Source: Verrucomicrobia bacterium IMCC26134 (GTDB lineage: Bacteria; Verrucomicrobiota; Verrucomicrobiia; Opitutales; Opitutaceae). From it: a stretch of 64,000 bases of DNA. Below the pieces are notes generated by a model that was not told the DNA's origin, did not search any database, and saw only the letters and a list, made by a program, of their open reading frames with translations. Shown here in pieces: positions 9,214 to 19,266 of the stretch. The translations under genes were made by a program, and so were the position numbers. Each line of letters opens with the position of its first letter. Position 1 is the stretch's first letter. The stretch covers positions 3,345,001-3,409,000 of the forward strand of contig CP011265.1 of NCBI GenBank assembly GCA_000972765.1, given 5' to 3'.

Positions 9214-10539
9214 ATGAGCAACGCCGCCGTGATACCGCCGCCTCACATCATCGCCCGCAAACGCGACGGCCTGAAACTGAATGCGGCCGAGATCGAGGCC
9301 TTCGTGCGCGGCTCGACCGACGGCTCCTGGGCCGATTACCAGCTCTCCGCCATGCTCATGGCGATCTACCTGCGGGGACTGGACACCGAAGAAACCGTGG
9401 CGCTGACCCGCGCGATGATGAACTCCGGCATCGTCGCCGACCTCTCCGCCATCCCCGCCCGTAAAGTGGACAAACACTCCACCGGCGGCGTCGGTGACAA
9501 AATCTCCCTGCACCTCGCCCCCATGATCGCGGCCTGCGGCGTGGCCGTGCCCATGATCAGCGGGCGCGGCCTCGGCCACACCGGCGGCACCCTCGATAAA
9601 CTGGAATCCATTCCCGGCTTTCGCATCGTCGTTTCGCTGGCGGACTATCGCGCACTCGTCGCCCGCACCGGTTGCGCCTTGATCGGACAAACTCCCGAAC
9701 TGGCCCCGGCGGACAAAAAACTCTACGCGCTGCGCGATGTCACCGCGACGGTCGCGTGCCGTCCCTTGATCTGCGCCTCCATCATGTCAAAAAAGCTCGC
9801 CGAGGGCATCGACGCGCTCGTGCTCGACGTGAAATTCGGCGGCGGCGCGTTCATGAAAACCGAGGCCGAGGCGCGGGAGCTGGCCGGCATGATGGTCGCG
9901 ATCGGCAACGCGATGGGGAAACCCACCCGCGCCCTGCTCACGCGCATGGACGAACCGCTCGGCCACGCCGTCGGCAACGCCGTCGAAATCGCCGAGTCCA
10001 TCGACTGCCTGCGCGGCGCGGGACCGGCCGACCTGATGGAAGTAACCCTCGCGCTCGGCGTCGAAATGCTGCTGCTCGCCGGCGCCGCCCGCGATGAAGC
10101 CGGGGCGCGCGCAAAGCTCGCCGCAGTGATCGCGGACGGCTCGGCGCTGGCCAAATTCCGCGAGATCGTCGAGGCGCAGGGCGGCGACCCGCGCACCGTG
10201 GATCAGCCGGAGGCCCGGTTGCCGGCGGCGCGTTTTCAACGCGAACTGCGAGCCAGCCAGGCCGGCTACGTGCAATCCGTGGCCGCGCTCGATGTCGCAC
10301 TGGCCGCACTCGGGCTGGGCGCGGGTCGCACCCGCGCCGAGGACTCGGTCGATCATGCGGTGGGGTTCACCCGGCTGGTAAAAACGGGCACCCTCATCAG
10401 ATCAGGAGACACGCTCGCCATCATCCATGCCAATGACGAGGCGAAGGCCGAAGCCGCCGAGGCGACGCTACGGTCCGCCATTGTGCTCGGGGAAACACCG
10501 CCCGAGCGCCTGCCACTGGTCACGGACCGCGTGACGTAA
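9214..10539 (+). CDS. deoA: Pyrimidine nucleoside / thymidine phosphorylase
   Basis: A 441-aa enzyme that splits thymidine, deoxyuridine or uridine with phosphate to give the base and (deoxy)ribose-1-phosphate. Motifs: KHSTGGVGDKIS (phosphate binding, about residue 80), SGRGLGHTGGTLDKLESI (family signature, about residue 113), KKLAEGIDALVLDVKFGGGA and the C-terminal PYNP domain with GFTRLVKTGTLIRSGD. I use ATG 9214 because it starts the conserved fold; an upstream GTG at 9178 would add 12 unconserved residues. It is divergent from ribokinase across two palindromic operators, pointing to co-regulated nucleoside salvage. Specificity (deoA versus broad pdp) cannot be told from sequence. Confidence 0.88.
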   Translation: MSNAAVIPPPHIIARKRDGLKLNAAEIEAFVRGSTDGSWADYQLSAMLMAIYLRGLDTEETVALTRAMMNSGIVADLSAIPARKVDKHSTGGVGDKISLHLAPMIAACGVAVPMISGRGLGHTGGTLDKLESIPGFRIVVSLADYRALVARTGCALIGQTPELAPADKKLYALRDVTATVACRPLICASIMSKKLAEGIDALVLDVKFGGGAFMKTEAEARELAGMMVAIGNAMGKPTRALLTRMDEPLGHAVGNAVEIAESIDCLRGAGPADLMEVTLALGVEMLLLAGAARDEAGARAKLAAVIADGSALAKFREIVEAQGGDPRTVDQPEARLPAARFQRELRASQAGYVQSVAALDVALAALGLGAGRTRAEDSVDHAVGFTRLVKTGTLIRSGDTLAIIHANDEAKAEAAEATLRSAIVLGETPPERLPLVTDRVT

Positions 10540-10585
10540 GGCAATCGACGGCGCCGGGACAGCCTCCCGTTCCCTGTTTCTCGGC

Positions 10586-12070
10586 TTATTCGATAATGTA
10601 GCCCTCTTCACCGTGTTCGGCGAGGTCGAGGCCGAGGGTTTCGTCATCGCCATCCACCCGCAGGCCGCCGCAGACCCAGCCAACCAGTTTGGCGATCACG
10701 AAGGTAGCTCCCACCGACCAGACCAGCACGATGCCGCCCGCCTTGAGTTGCTCCAGCCAGAGCGTCTTGCCGACGAGGGCGGCGATGGGGCCGTTTGCGA
10801 GATTGGGGTTGGCGGCGGTGGTGGCGAAAATCCCGGCCAGCAAGGTGCCGATGGTGCCGCCGACGGCGTGCACGCCGAAGGTGTCGAGCGAGTCGTCGTA
10901 TTTGAAGAATGACTTGAGATGATTACACGCGAAGTAGGTGGCCGCACCCGCCACCAGACCGATCAAAATGGCGGTGCCCGCGGTCACGAAACCGCTGGCA
11001 GGCGTGATGGTGGCGAGGCCGGCAACCGCACCCGAGCAGAAACCGAGGACGCTGGGTTTGCCCCGGCGCAGGTATTCCAGAAACGGCCACATAAAACACC
11101 CCGCCGCGGCGGCAAGCGTGGTGGTGACGAAGGCGTTGACCGCAACGCCGTCGGCGGCGACCGCGCTGCCGGCGTTGAACCCATACCAGCCGACCCAGAG
11201 CATGCCGGTGCCCGCCATACAAAAAACCAGACTGTGCGGCGCCATGTGTTCGCGCCCGTGGCCAAGGCGCTTGCCGAGCAAAATACACAAGGCGAGCGCA
11301 CTCCAGCCCGAGGTCATGTGGACGACGATACCACCGGCGAAGTCGATCGCCTTGATGGCCGCGGTTGGATTGAAGAGGCCGTTCATCAGGCCGCCGGCAC
11401 CCCACAGCATGTGCGCGACCGGGAAGTAAACGACGAACATCCAAATCACGCTGAAGAGCATGATCGCCTTGAATTTCATACGCTCGGCGATGGCGCCGAC
11501 GGTCAGCGCCGGGGTGATGATGGCGAACATCATCTGGTAGATGGCGAAGAGATTATGCGGCACCCACTGGGCGTAGTTGGGGTTCGGCGCCAGCCCCACA
11601 TCGCGCAGAAACGCAAAACTCAGGTCCCCGATCACAGGATTGCCGGTGGAGAACGACAGGCTGTAACCGCAAGCCCACCAGATCAGGCTGACCACTCCGG
11701 TGAGCCCGAGGCACTGCGCGAGAATGGAGAGCACATTTTTGCGCCGCACCAAGCCGCCGTAAAACAAGGCGAGCCCGGGCAGCGTCATGAACAGCACCAG
11801 CGCGCAACTTGTCATCATCCAGGCACTGTGGCCGGGGCCGCCGCCGGGGATTTTAGAGACCGCCTGTCCATCGGTCACACGCGCGGCGTTGTTGATGTAA
11901 GCTTCGAGGTCGCCCAGACGCTGTTCGACATCGGGAGGCGGGAGCGAGGCCCGCGTCCCCAAACCGGTCGATGCGACGGCGGGTGCGGCGCCAGTTGTTT
12001 CGGCGGCGGTTGAGGTGAAGGGCAACACGCTCGACAGCGTAAGCAGCAGATAAAAGGCGAAGGCTTTCAT
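10586..12070 (-). CDS. amt: Ammonium transporter (Amt family)
   Basis: A 494-aa inner-membrane ammonium channel. A signal peptide (MKAFAFYLLLTLSSVLPFTS) and a periplasmic linker of about 60 residues precede the 11-helix Amt core. Core signatures: FYGGLVRRKNVLS, the periplasmic gate and selectivity region around WWACGYSLSFS, the family motif DFAGGIVVHMTSGWSAL (first pore His) and DTFGVHAVGGTIGTLLAG (second pore His). No GlnK gene is next to it, although the pair is often linked. The start matches the signal peptide. Nitrogen regulation is likely, but no sigma-54 promoter is evident. Confidence 0.93.
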   Translation of the reverse strand: MKAFAFYLLLTLSSVLPFTSTAAETTGAAPAVASTGLGTRASLPPPDVEQRLGDLEAYINNAARVTDGQAVSKIPGGGPGHSAWMMTSCALVLFMTLPGLALFYGGLVRRKNVLSILAQCLGLTGVVSLIWWACGYSLSFSTGNPVIGDLSFAFLRDVGLAPNPNYAQWVPHNLFAIYQMMFAIITPALTVGAIAERMKFKAIMLFSVIWMFVVYFPVAHMLWGAGGLMNGLFNPTAAIKAIDFAGGIVVHMTSGWSALALCILLGKRLGHGREHMAPHSLVFCMAGTGMLWVGWYGFNAGSAVAADGVAVNAFVTTTLAAAAGCFMWPFLEYLRRGKPSVLGFCSGAVAGLATITPASGFVTAGTAILIGLVAGAATYFACNHLKSFFKYDDSLDTFGVHAVGGTIGTLLAGIFATTAANPNLANGPIAALVGKTLWLEQLKAGGIVLVWSVGATFVIAKLVGWVCGGLRVDGDDETLGLDLAEHGEEGYIIE

Positions 12071-12231
12071 GAGGATTTGGAAGCCGCCAAAGCCGTCGAA
12101 TGAACAAAATTAATACAAGCACGATCTTCACCCCTCCCACGCTCCGCCCTGAAAAAACGCACAGATCTACGTTGGCCGCTCCGGGGTCAGCGGGCGGCGG
12201 CATTCACTAAAACGGATGGCGTATACGTGCG

Positions 12232-14058
12232 TTAGAGCCGGCAGATGAGCAGCTCGCGTTCAAAAATCATCTCCTTCGGCAAATGGGCGTGGAGATCGAC
12301 GAAGAGTTCTTCGTGACCGAGGATCTCGGCGCGCCAGGCGACGCGGTCCACGGTGGTAAGGGTCTCGAAGGTGTCGCGGGGAAAGTCCAGGCCGGACCAG
12401 TCGATGTCTTCGTAGCGGGGCATCCAGCCGAGGGGCGTCTCGCAGGCGCGGGCCCGGCCCTGGCAGCGGTCCACGATCCATTTGAGCACGCGCATGTTTT
12501 CGCTAAAGCCGGGCCACATGAAGTTGCCGGCGGCGTCCTTGCGGAACCAGTTCACGCAGAAAATACGGGGGGATTCGTCGAGGCCGCGCTGCATCTTGAT
12601 CCAGTGGCGGAAGTAGTCACCCATGTGGTAGCCGCAGAACGGCAGCATGGCCATGGGATCGCGGCGGACCTTGCCGATGGTGCCGGCGGCGGCCGCGGTC
12701 ATTTCGGAGCCCATGGTCGCGCCAACATAAACGCCGCCGGACCAGTTAAAGGTCTGCGTGACGAGCGGCATGGTGGTGGCGCGGCGTCCACCGAAGATGA
12801 TGGCGGAGACGGGCACGCCCGCGGGATGCTCCCAATCGGGATCGATGGTGGGGCACTGTCTAGCCGGGGCGGTGAAACGGGAATTGGGGTGGGCGGCCTT
12901 GGCGCCGGTTTCCTTGGCGAGGGCGGGCGTCCACTTTTTGCCCTGCCAGTCGGTGCACTCGGCGGGAGGCTGGTCGGTCATGCCCTCCCACCAGACGCCG
13001 CCGTCGGGGGTGTAGGCGACGTTGGTGAAGATGGTGTTGCGCGCGAGGGAAGCCATCGCGTTCGGATTGGTTTTGAGGGAGGTGCCGGGGGCAACGCCGA
13101 AGAAACCGGCCTCGGGATTGATGGCGCGGAGGTGGCCTCCGGCGTCGGGCTTGAGCCAGGCGATGTCGTCGCCGACGGTGGTGATTTTCCAGCCCTTGGC
13201 GGCCAGCGGGGCCGGAGGGATGAGCATGGCAAAGTTGGTCTTGCCGCAGGCGGAGGGGAAGGCGGCGGCGACGTAGGTCTTTTTGCCCTGGGGATCCTCG
13301 ACGCCGAGGATGAGCATGTGCTCGGCCATCCAGCCCTCGTCGCGGGCCATGGCGGAGGCGATACGGAGGGCGAAGCATTTTTTACCGAGGAGGGCGTTGC
13401 CGCCGTAGCCGGAGCCGAAGGACCAGATCTCGCGGCTCTCCGGAAAGTGGACGATATATTTTTCGGGGTTGCAGGGCCAGGGGACGTCTTTCTCGCCCGG
13501 GGCGAGCGGACGGCCGACAGAGTGCATGCAGGGGACCACACGCTTTTCGGCTTTGTCGATTTCGGCCAGCACAGGCAGGCCGATGCGGGCCATGATGCGC
13601 ATGTTGACGACCACGTAGGGCGAGTCGGTGAGCTGCACGCCGAGCTGCGACATGGGCGAACCGACCGGGCCCATCGAAAAGGGTAATACGTAGAGGGTGC
13701 GGCCCGTCATGCAGCCGGCGAAGAGACCCTTGAGTTTGCGGCGCATCTCGTAGGGCTCGATCCAGTTGTTGGTGGGACCGGCATTGTCCTTCGAAAGGGA
13801 GCAAATGTAGGTGCGGTCCTCAACGCGGGCAACGTCGCCGGGGTCGGAGCGGGCGAGGAAGCAGCCGGGCCAGAGTTTTTCATTGAGCTGGGTGAAGGTG
13901 CCCGCGGCGACGAGTTCGGCGCAGAGCGTATCGTATTCCTCCTGCGAGCCGTCCACCCAGTGGATGGCGGCGGGGGTGGTGAGCGCGACCATCTTTTCAA
14001 TCCAGCGGAGAAGGTGGCGGTTGGTGCTGAGGGGGGCGGCGGGATTGCGAGAGCTCAT
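12232..14058 (-). CDS. pckG: Phosphoenolpyruvate carboxykinase, GTP type
   Basis: A 608-aa enzyme of normal family length. It converts oxaloacetate and GTP to phosphoenolpyruvate, GDP and CO2, the entry step of gluconeogenesis. The P-loop-like kinase motif [13 protein letters not shown] is present. Metal and substrate loops are seen in [20 protein letters not shown] and [12 protein letters not shown], and the C-terminal [20 protein letters not shown] is typical of the GTP class. Its ATG overlaps the stop codon of the CDF transporter gene (ATGA), so the two are probably co-transcribed. Confidence 0.95.
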   Translation of the reverse strand: MSSRNPAAPLSTNRHLLRWIEKMVALTTPAAIHWVDGSQEEYDTLCAELVAAGTFTQLNEKLWPGCFLARSDPGDVARVEDRTYICSLSKDNAGPTNNWIEPYEMRRKLKGLFAGCMTGRTLYVLPFSMGPVGSPMSQLGVQLTDSPYVVVNMRIMARIGLPVLAEIDKAEKRVVPCMHSVGRPLAPGEKDVPWPCNPEKYIVHFPESREIWSFGSGYGGNALLGKKCFALRIASAMARDEGWMAEHMLILGVEDPQGKKTYVAAAFPSACGKTNFAMLIPPAPLAAKGWKITTVGDDIAWLKPDAGGHLRAINPEAGFFGVAPGTSLKTNPNAMASLARNTIFTNVAYTPDGGVWWEGMTDQPPAECTDWQGKKWTPALAKETGAKAAHPNSRFTAPARQCPTIDPDWEHPAGVPVSAIIFGGRRATTMPLVTQTFNWSGGVYVGATMGSEMTAAAAGTIGKVRRDPMAMLPFCGYHMGDYFRHWIKMQRGLDESPRIFCVNWFRKDAAGNFMWPGFSENMRVLKWIVDRCQGRARACETPLGWMPRYEDIDWSGLDFPRDTFETLTTVDRVAWRAEILGHEELFVDLHAHLPKEMIFERELLICRL

Positions 14059-14993
14059 GATGTGATGACGGAGAACTGACTTGCAGTGCGGGAAGGTTCG
14101 ACGTGGACGGCGACGTGAGTGATGGCGAGGCCACCGGCGACAAGGGCGTCCTGGACGGCGTGGGCGATGTCATGGCCTTCGCGCACCGAAAGATCGGGGT
14201 TAACTTCGATGTGTATCTCGACGAGCAAGGCCAGGCCGCTACGTCGAAGGTGGCATTTATCCAGACCAAGGACTCCAGGCACGGTCGCTGCGAGACGGCG
14301 CACTTCAATCACAAGGGAAGCCGGTGCCGCGCTGTCCATGACCTGGCCGAGGGCGCGATGGAACACGATGACGCCATTGAAGGCGACGACGACGCAGGCG
14401 GCGAGCGCCGCCCAGTCGTCGGCGGCGGCGTAGTCCGGACCGGCGAGCACGGCGATCGTGATACCGATGAAAGCGGCGGCGGAGGTGAGCGCGTCGGCGG
14501 CGTGGTGCCAGGCCTCGGCGCCGAGGCCGGTGCTGGCGGATTCCTCGCCGGCCTTGTCCAGGCGACGGGCAAAACGCCACTTCACCACGACAATAAAAAC
14601 CAGCAGCGGCAAGGTGCCCCAGTGCGGGCCCTGGTGAGGAGACATGATCTCGCGCACGGCGTGAACGCCTATCCACCCCGCGGCGAAAAATATCACGAGT
14701 GCGACCCCCAGAGCGGCGAGCGGCTCGGCTTTGCCATGGCCGTAGGGGTGGTCGGCGTCGGGCGGCACGGCGGCAACGCGAAAACCCGCCCAAACCAGCA
14801 ACGAGGAAAACACATCCATGAGGGACTCGACGCCATCGGCGATGAGGGCGTAAGTGTGACCAAGGATGCCGCCGGTAAACTTGAGCACGGCGAGGGCAAG
14901 ATTCAGCCCGACGCCTTTCAGGACGAGGTCCGCGCCTGCCTCGGCCCGAGAGCGGGCCAATGCGTGGGGATCGAGATGAGCGCGAGCGGGCAT
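14055..14993 (-). CDS. Cation diffusion facilitator (CDF) transporter
   Basis: A 312-aa inner-membrane divalent-metal/proton antiporter. Features are [20 protein letters not shown] (TM2 metal site with Asp), the [16 protein letters not shown] loop typical of Fe/Zn/Mn transporters, [18 protein letters not shown] (TM5 site HxxxD) and a C-terminal ZT-dimer domain with the [16 protein letters not shown] pattern. Six helices are visible. The metal cannot be predicted safely. Its stop codon overlaps the start of pckG, so the genes form a small operon; a functional link could be Mn supply to PEPCK, which is speculation. Confidence 0.88.
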   Translation of the reverse strand: MPARAHLDPHALARSRAEAGADLVLKGVGLNLALAVLKFTGGILGHTYALIADGVESLMDVFSSLLVWAGFRVAAVPPDADHPYGHGKAEPLAALGVALVIFFAAGWIGVHAVREIMSPHQGPHWGTLPLLVFIVVVKWRFARRLDKAGEESASTGLGAEAWHHAADALTSAAAFIGITIAVLAGPDYAAADDWAALAACVVVAFNGVIVFHRALGQVMDSAAPASLVIEVRRLAATVPGVLGLDKCHLRRSGLALLVEIHIEVNPDLSVREGHDIAHAVQDALVAGGLAITHVAVHVEPSRTASQFSVITS

Positions 14994-15144
14994 GGAGGCG
15001 GGTGTGTATCGTGAGTTAAACGCGACAAGCCCGTCAGGGACAGAAATAATTCAGGTGCGGAGTATAAGCCATTAAGCGCGGAGACGTGTTTAAGCCTATT
15101 GACAAAACGTTTGCTGACCGGGCGCGCCGGCAGGAAAGTGCCGC

Positions 15145-15516
15145 ATGCAAATAGCACCGGCGGTGAACGTCCTGGGCGGTCCGCTCAAGCCCTGTAGCTT
15201 AAATCCCATGACGGGTTTTTTCCGCGACGGCACCTGCCACACGTGCTCGGAGGACGCGGGATGCCACACGGTGTGCGTCGAGGTGAGCGTGGAGTTTCTT
15301 GCCTGGCAGGCGGCGGCGGGCAACGACCTGATCACGCCGCGACCCGAGTATGATTTCCCAGGCTTGAAGCCGGGAGACCGCTGGTGCGTATGCGCGGGGC
15401 GCTGGCGCGAGGCGGTCGAGGCGGGGGTGCCGGCTCCGGTGGCGCTGGCAGCCACCCACCAGCGATCGCTCGAAGTGGTGCCGCTGGAGATGCTGCAAGC
15501 ACACGCGGCGGGCTGA
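15145..15516 (+). CDS. DUF2237 family protein
   Basis: A 123-aa cytoplasmic protein. It has the DUF2237 signature NVLGGPLKPCSLNPMTGFFR, the Cys cluster GTCHTCSEDAGCHTVC, and the ending GDRWCVCAGRWREA followed by PVALAATHQRSLEVV. The family is widespread, small and uncharacterised; the conserved cysteines suggest metal or redox chemistry but this is not shown. It is convergent with metX, with 9 bp between the stops. Confidence 0.9.
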   Translation: MQIAPAVNVLGGPLKPCSLNPMTGFFRDGTCHTCSEDAGCHTVCVEVSVEFLAWQAAAGNDLITPRPEYDFPGLKPGDRWCVCAGRWREAVEAGVPAPVALAATHQRSLEVVPLEMLQAHAAG

Positions 15517-15525
15517 ACCGGAACC

Positions 15526-16848
15526 TTAAACCGGGCGGGTGAGAAACCCGCGAACGAGAGCGTAGAGCTGAGGGGATTCGAGCAAAAAGGAGTCGTGCCC
15601 GAGATCGGTCGCCAGTTCGGCGTAGCTGCCGCGTTTGCCGGCGCGCTGGAGCGCGAGGGCGATGGCACGGTTTTGCTCGGGCGGGAAGAGCCAGTCGCTG
15701 GTGAAGCCGACCACGAGAACATCGGCGGTGAGGGCGCGAAAAGCGTTTTCGAGCGAGCCGTAGGTGCCGTCGAGATCGAAGCGATCGATGGCGCGGGTGA
15801 TGTAGAGATAGGAGTTGGCGTCGAAACGGTTGATGAAGCTCTGCCCCTGATAACGCAGGTAGCTCTCGACCTCAAACTGGACATCGAAGGCCGTGCGCGA
15901 GCCGGCAGCCGCACCTGCGGGCGCGGCATCGGACGCGTTATCAATCAAGGATCGACTAGTTGCCTGGGAGGAGGCGTCGCCTGGCGCTGCAGGCGAAGCG
16001 GCGGGAGCGGCGGAGGAAGCGACTGCGGTTGCGCTGGGGCCGGAGGCTTTGGAGGGCGCGGGACGGGAGGTCACGGCGCGGCGGCCAAACTTGCGATCCA
16101 TGGAAGCGTCGCTGAGGTAAGTAATGTGGGCCATCATGCGCGCGATGGCGAGACCGACGCGGGGGCCGCCGTTCTTTGGATAATCGCCCCCATGCCACTC
16201 GGGATCCTGCAGGATGGCCTGCCGGCCGACCTCGTTGAACGCGATGGCCTGGGCACTCTCGCGAGCGGTGGTGGCCATGGCGAGAACACGACGGGTGTAG
16301 CCGGGATATTCGATGCCCCACTGGAGGGCTTGCATGCCGCCCATCGAGCCCCCGAGGACTGCGTAGAGGGATGCGAGGCCGAGGGAATCGAGCCAGCGGC
16401 GCTGGGCCCTGACCATGTCGCGAATGGTGACGGCGGGGAAACTGATGCCGTAAGGGCGGCCGGAGGCAGGGTTGAGCGAGGCGGGTCCCGAGGAGCCCTG
16501 GCAACCACCGAGGACGTTGGCGCAGAGGACGAAAAACTTATTGGTGTCGAGGGCCTTGCCGGGGCCGATGAGATTGTTCCACCAACCGGGTTTCTTATCC
16601 GCAAGCGAGTGTATGCCGGCACAGTGGTGATCGCCGCTGAGCGCGTGGCATACGAGGATGGCGTTATCGCGGGCAGGGTTGAGCCGGCCGTAGGTTTCGT
16701 AGCGGACGGTGAAGCCGGGCAGGATCTGACCGTCGTCGCAAGTGAAAGGCTCGGTAGAGACGTAGTCGCGGGGCTCGACCAGTCCGACCTCGCCGGGTTC
16801 GGCGGGGGTGGCGGAAGGGATGTCGTCGTCGAGAGCGGCGTCGTTCAT
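15526..16848 (-). CDS. metX: Homoserine O-acetyltransferase
   Basis: A 440-aa alpha/beta hydrolase that acetylates homoserine from acetyl-CoA, the first committed step to methionine. Markers: NPARDNAILVCHALSGDHH, the nucleophile elbow GGSMGGMQALQWG (Ser about 168), VVGFTSDWLFPPEQ (Asp) and GHDSFLLE (His). The length exceeds the usual 370 or so because of a low-complexity Ala/Ser/Pro insertion at about residues 258-320, which holds a copy of the palindromic repeat (ATSRSLIDN). Some family members use succinyl-CoA, so the acyl donor is inferred. No clear SAM riboswitch is seen upstream. Confidence 0.92.
   Translation of the reverse strand: MNDAALDDDIPSATPAEPGEVGLVEPRDYVSTEPFTCDDGQILPGFTVRYETYGRLNPARDNAILVCHALSGDHHCAGIHSLADKKPGWWNNLIGPGKALDTNKFFVLCANVLGGCQGSSGPASLNPASGRPYGISFPAVTIRDMVRAQRRWLDSLGLASLYAVLGGSMGGMQALQWGIEYPGYTRRVLAMATTARESAQAIAFNEVGRQAILQDPEWHGGDYPKNGGPRVGLAIARMMAHITYLSDASMDRKFGRRAVTSRPAPSKASGPSATAVASSAAPAASPAAPGDASSQATSRSLIDNASDAAPAGAAAGSRTAFDVQFEVESYLRYQGQSFINRFDANSYLYITRAIDRFDLDGTYGSLENAFRALTADVLVVGFTSDWLFPPEQNRAIALALQRAGKRGSYAELATDLGHDSFLLESPQLYALVRGFLTRPV
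15937..15964. repeat. Palindromic repeat inside metX
   Basis: This copy shares 23 of 28 bases with 6301-6328 in the helicase gene and continues as CTGGGAGG against CGGGAGG there. It sits in an insertion that other MetX proteins lack and encodes TSRSLIDN in the same frame as the helicase copy. Confidence 0.65.
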
Positions 16849-17045
16849 GCGGATAGGTCGGCAAGCACTGGGCTAGGAAGAATACGAAAGGAAGGAAAAG
16901 GGGAAATGGAAACCGCGGATTATCCGAACGAGTTTAATGGCGCATTGCAGCGCGGCGGGAAGATGAATGCACCGGCGGTCATGAAAATTCCCCTAACGGA
17001 AGAGTAATTGACGGGAGTAATCATGGTGGCGGAGAACGAACACAA

Positions 17046-17076
17046 AAAAGCGGGCCCGCCAGGCGGGCCCGCTTTT
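17046..17076 (-). terminator. Strong terminator downstream of yidC
   Basis: A perfect 15-bp stem (AAAAGCGGGCCCGCC with GGCGGGCCCGCTTTT) and a one-base loop, flanked by A and T runs so that it can work on both strands. It lies 43 bp past the yidC stop. Confidence 0.85.
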
Positions 17077-17118
17077 AAATATCGAGCCGGCCCGGCGAGG
17101 CCCGGGTGGCCGACGGCC

Positions 17119-18927
17119 TTACTTCTGCGGCGTGATGTTCTTGATCTTTTTGCCACCGGGGAGGCTGGCGGCGACGAGAGGCTCTTCCTTGCTGTATTTA
17201 TTGACCAGCAACTGCTGGACGATGGTGAAGAGACCGTTGATAGTGGAGTAGAGGGCGAGGGCGGCGGCGAAGTTATAGCAGATAAAGGTGAAGACGATCG
17301 GCATGAACTTCATGATCGCGGCCTGCGGACCGTCTACAGACGTAGGCGTGGGGGTGAGACGCATCTGATAGATCATGGTAGCGCCCATCAGAAGCGGCAT
17401 GATGTTAAGCGGCAGACCGAGACCGGGGAGGTGCCAGATGGTGTCGGGCGCGGAGAGATCGTGCGCCCAGAGAAAACCTTGGAAACGCAGCTCGGCAGTG
17501 CCCTGAAGCATGGCGAAGAAACCGACGAAGAGCGGAATTGTAATGAGAATCGGGATACAGCCGCCGGCGGGATTGACCTTGTGCTCCTTGAACAGAGCCA
17601 GGGTGGCCTCGTTGAGCTTCTTGGGGTTGTCCTTATACTTCTCCTTGATCGCCTTCATGGGCTCGGAGAGCTTGGCCATTTTCTTGGCTGAACGGGAGGC
17701 GGCGAGGGTGAAGGGGACGCTGATGAGCTTGAGCAGGAGCGTCATGATGACGATGGCGACACCCCAATTACCGACAAGGTTGTGGGTCGTAACCATGAGG
17801 TAATTGAGAGCGGGAGCGACGTAACCGGAGAGGAAGATGCGATTGAAGAAGAAGCGGTCGAACTGCATGACCTTATCCTCGTTGTGCCCGAACTTGGCCA
17901 GGCGGGTGTATTCCTTGGGGCCGACGTAGAGCAGACCGGACTGGGTGGCGGTGGCACCGGGAGCCAATGCAGGCAGGTCGAAGCGGGCGGCGGCGGTGAT
18001 GCCGGTGTTGGCATGGGCACTGCCGGCGAGCGGAGGCAGGTCAACCCGGCGCACGGCGACACCGACACCGGGGGCGTCGGGGGTGTAGATGCTAGCGAAG
18101 AACTGGTTCTTAACCGCCGCCCAGGTGATGGCGCGGGGTTGCTCGATCACGGCCTTGGGCGCGCCATCCTTCATGCCGATCATGGCGAGGAAGCCGCCGC
18201 CCTCAAGAGCGGCGCGCTCGATGTATTCGGTGTCCTTGCCGTCGTATGTCGCGACGTTGAGATATTGACCGAGATCATTGGCGCCGATCAGCGAGGTGGT
18301 GCCGAGCTCGAGGGCGAGGCGGGGGAGCGGGAAGGTCTGCGGGGTGAGATTGCGGAACGTGGTCTCATGGCGGATGCGGTAAGGATCCTCGCCGGCGGCG
18401 GGCAGGCGGTAGCGACGGGTCACCTCGAGGCGGTTTTCAAAGACCACTTGGTAAACGACCTCGGAGGCGGTGGCGGAGACGCGGGTGAAGCGGGTGTTTT
18501 GGTCGAGACCTTTGAGTTCGCCAATGGCGAGCATGGGGGCGGCGTGCTGGCGGTTGAAGATAAAGGGCTCGGAGCTGCCCTGAAGGGCATCGTATTTCTT
18601 GAAAGCCACACTTGCGATGGCTCCGCCGAAATCGGTGAAACGAGCCTCGATAAAGTCGTTGGCGAGCGACGTGGTGACGGCGTCGGCGCGATCGTCGGTG
18701 AGGGCGGCGAACAGCGTGGGTGCGGCAGAACCGGAAGGAGGAACGGCAGCCTGGGCGGCCTCGGCGGCGGCAGGCGTGGCCAGCGTGGTTGTCGAACCGG
18801 CCGGGGCGGATTGGGCGGCAGCCATCGGGGCGGGCGCGGGAGGCGGCGACAGGCGTTGACCGATAATGAGCGTGGCGAAGGCGGCGACGATGAAGGCGAT
18901 GCCGATGGTGAGGTTCTTCTTATCCAT
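17119..18927 (-). CDS. yidC: Membrane protein insertase YidC
   Basis: A 602-aa insertase that works alone or with SecYEG to integrate inner-membrane proteins. It has an N-terminal signal anchor (LTIGIAFIVAAFATLIIGQR), an Ala/Pro-rich linker, a large periplasmic beta domain (about residues 75-370) and the C-terminal YidC/Oxa1 core: WGVAIVIMTLLLKLISVPFT, the cytoplasmic hairpin AKLSEPMKAIKEKYKDNPKK, and GGCIPILITIPLFVGFFAML. Length is normal for Gram-negative YidC1. It closes the rpmH-rnpA-yidD-yidC cluster and is followed by a strong terminator. Confidence 0.95.
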   Translation of the reverse strand: MDKKNLTIGIAFIVAAFATLIIGQRLSPPPAPAPMAAAQSAPAGSTTTLATPAAAEAAQAAVPPSGSAAPTLFAALTDDRADAVTTSLANDFIEARFTDFGGAIASVAFKKYDALQGSSEPFIFNRQHAAPMLAIGELKGLDQNTRFTRVSATASEVVYQVVFENRLEVTRRYRLPAAGEDPYRIRHETTFRNLTPQTFPLPRLALELGTTSLIGANDLGQYLNVATYDGKDTEYIERAALEGGGFLAMIGMKDGAPKAVIEQPRAITWAAVKNQFFASIYTPDAPGVGVAVRRVDLPPLAGSAHANTGITAAARFDLPALAPGATATQSGLLYVGPKEYTRLAKFGHNEDKVMQFDRFFFNRIFLSGYVAPALNYLMVTTHNLVGNWGVAIVIMTLLLKLISVPFTLAASRSAKKMAKLSEPMKAIKEKYKDNPKKLNEATLALFKEHKVNPAGGCIPILITIPLFVGFFAMLQGTAELRFQGFLWAHDLSAPDTIWHLPGLGLPLNIMPLLMGATMIYQMRLTPTPTSVDGPQAAIMKFMPIVFTFICYNFAAALALYSTINGLFTIVQQLLVNKYSKEEPLVAASLPGGKKIKNITPQK

Positions 18928-18969
18928 TAGAGAATGAGGGCGATTGAACGCGGGTGAGTATTAGGAAAA

Positions 18970-19266
18970 TCAGGGAACAGGGTCGTGACCACCGGGATGC
19001 CAAGGGTGACAACGCAGGAGACGCCGTGCCGCCAGAGAAGTGCCCTGTAAAGCACCGTGTGCGTGGAGCGCTTCGATGGCGTAGTGGGAACAGCTGGGAG
19101 TGAAACGGCAGCCGCAAGCGGGGCCGGCCAAGGTATGCAAGACAGGGGAAACGCCGATCTGGTAGGCGCGGACCACGAGCATCAAACCACGAGCGACGAC
19201 GGCGGACGGAAGCGAAGGCCGGGCATCGGAGGGGGCGGGGAGGCGAATGGCGGTGTCAGTCGGCAC
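18970..19266 (-). CDS. yidD: Membrane protein insertion efficiency factor YidD
   Basis: A 98-aa small protein of the YidD/UPF0161 family, which assists YidC. The core motif is [20 protein letters not shown] followed by [19 protein letters not shown] and [19 protein letters not shown] use the GTG at 19266, which overlaps the end of rnpA by 11 bp as is common for this pair. An alternative ATG at 19182 would give 70 residues that contain the whole core. A longer frame that extends upstream overlaps rnpA and is not conserved. The C-terminal PGGHDPVP is the family's usual end. Confidence 0.85.
   Translation of the reverse strand: MPTDTAIRLPAPSDARPSLPSAVVARGLMLVVRAYQIGVSPVLHTLAGPACGCRFTPSCSHYAIEALHAHGALQGTSLAARRLLRCHPWHPGGHDPVP

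Noticed and set aside
12283-13686. Plus-strand frame of 467 codons opposite pckG
   Set aside because: It is the antisense of a well-supported PEP carboxykinase gene.
16849-16920. A SAM riboswitch upstream of metX
   Set aside because: The short leader lacks the conserved helices and bulges of the SAM riboswitch classes I know.
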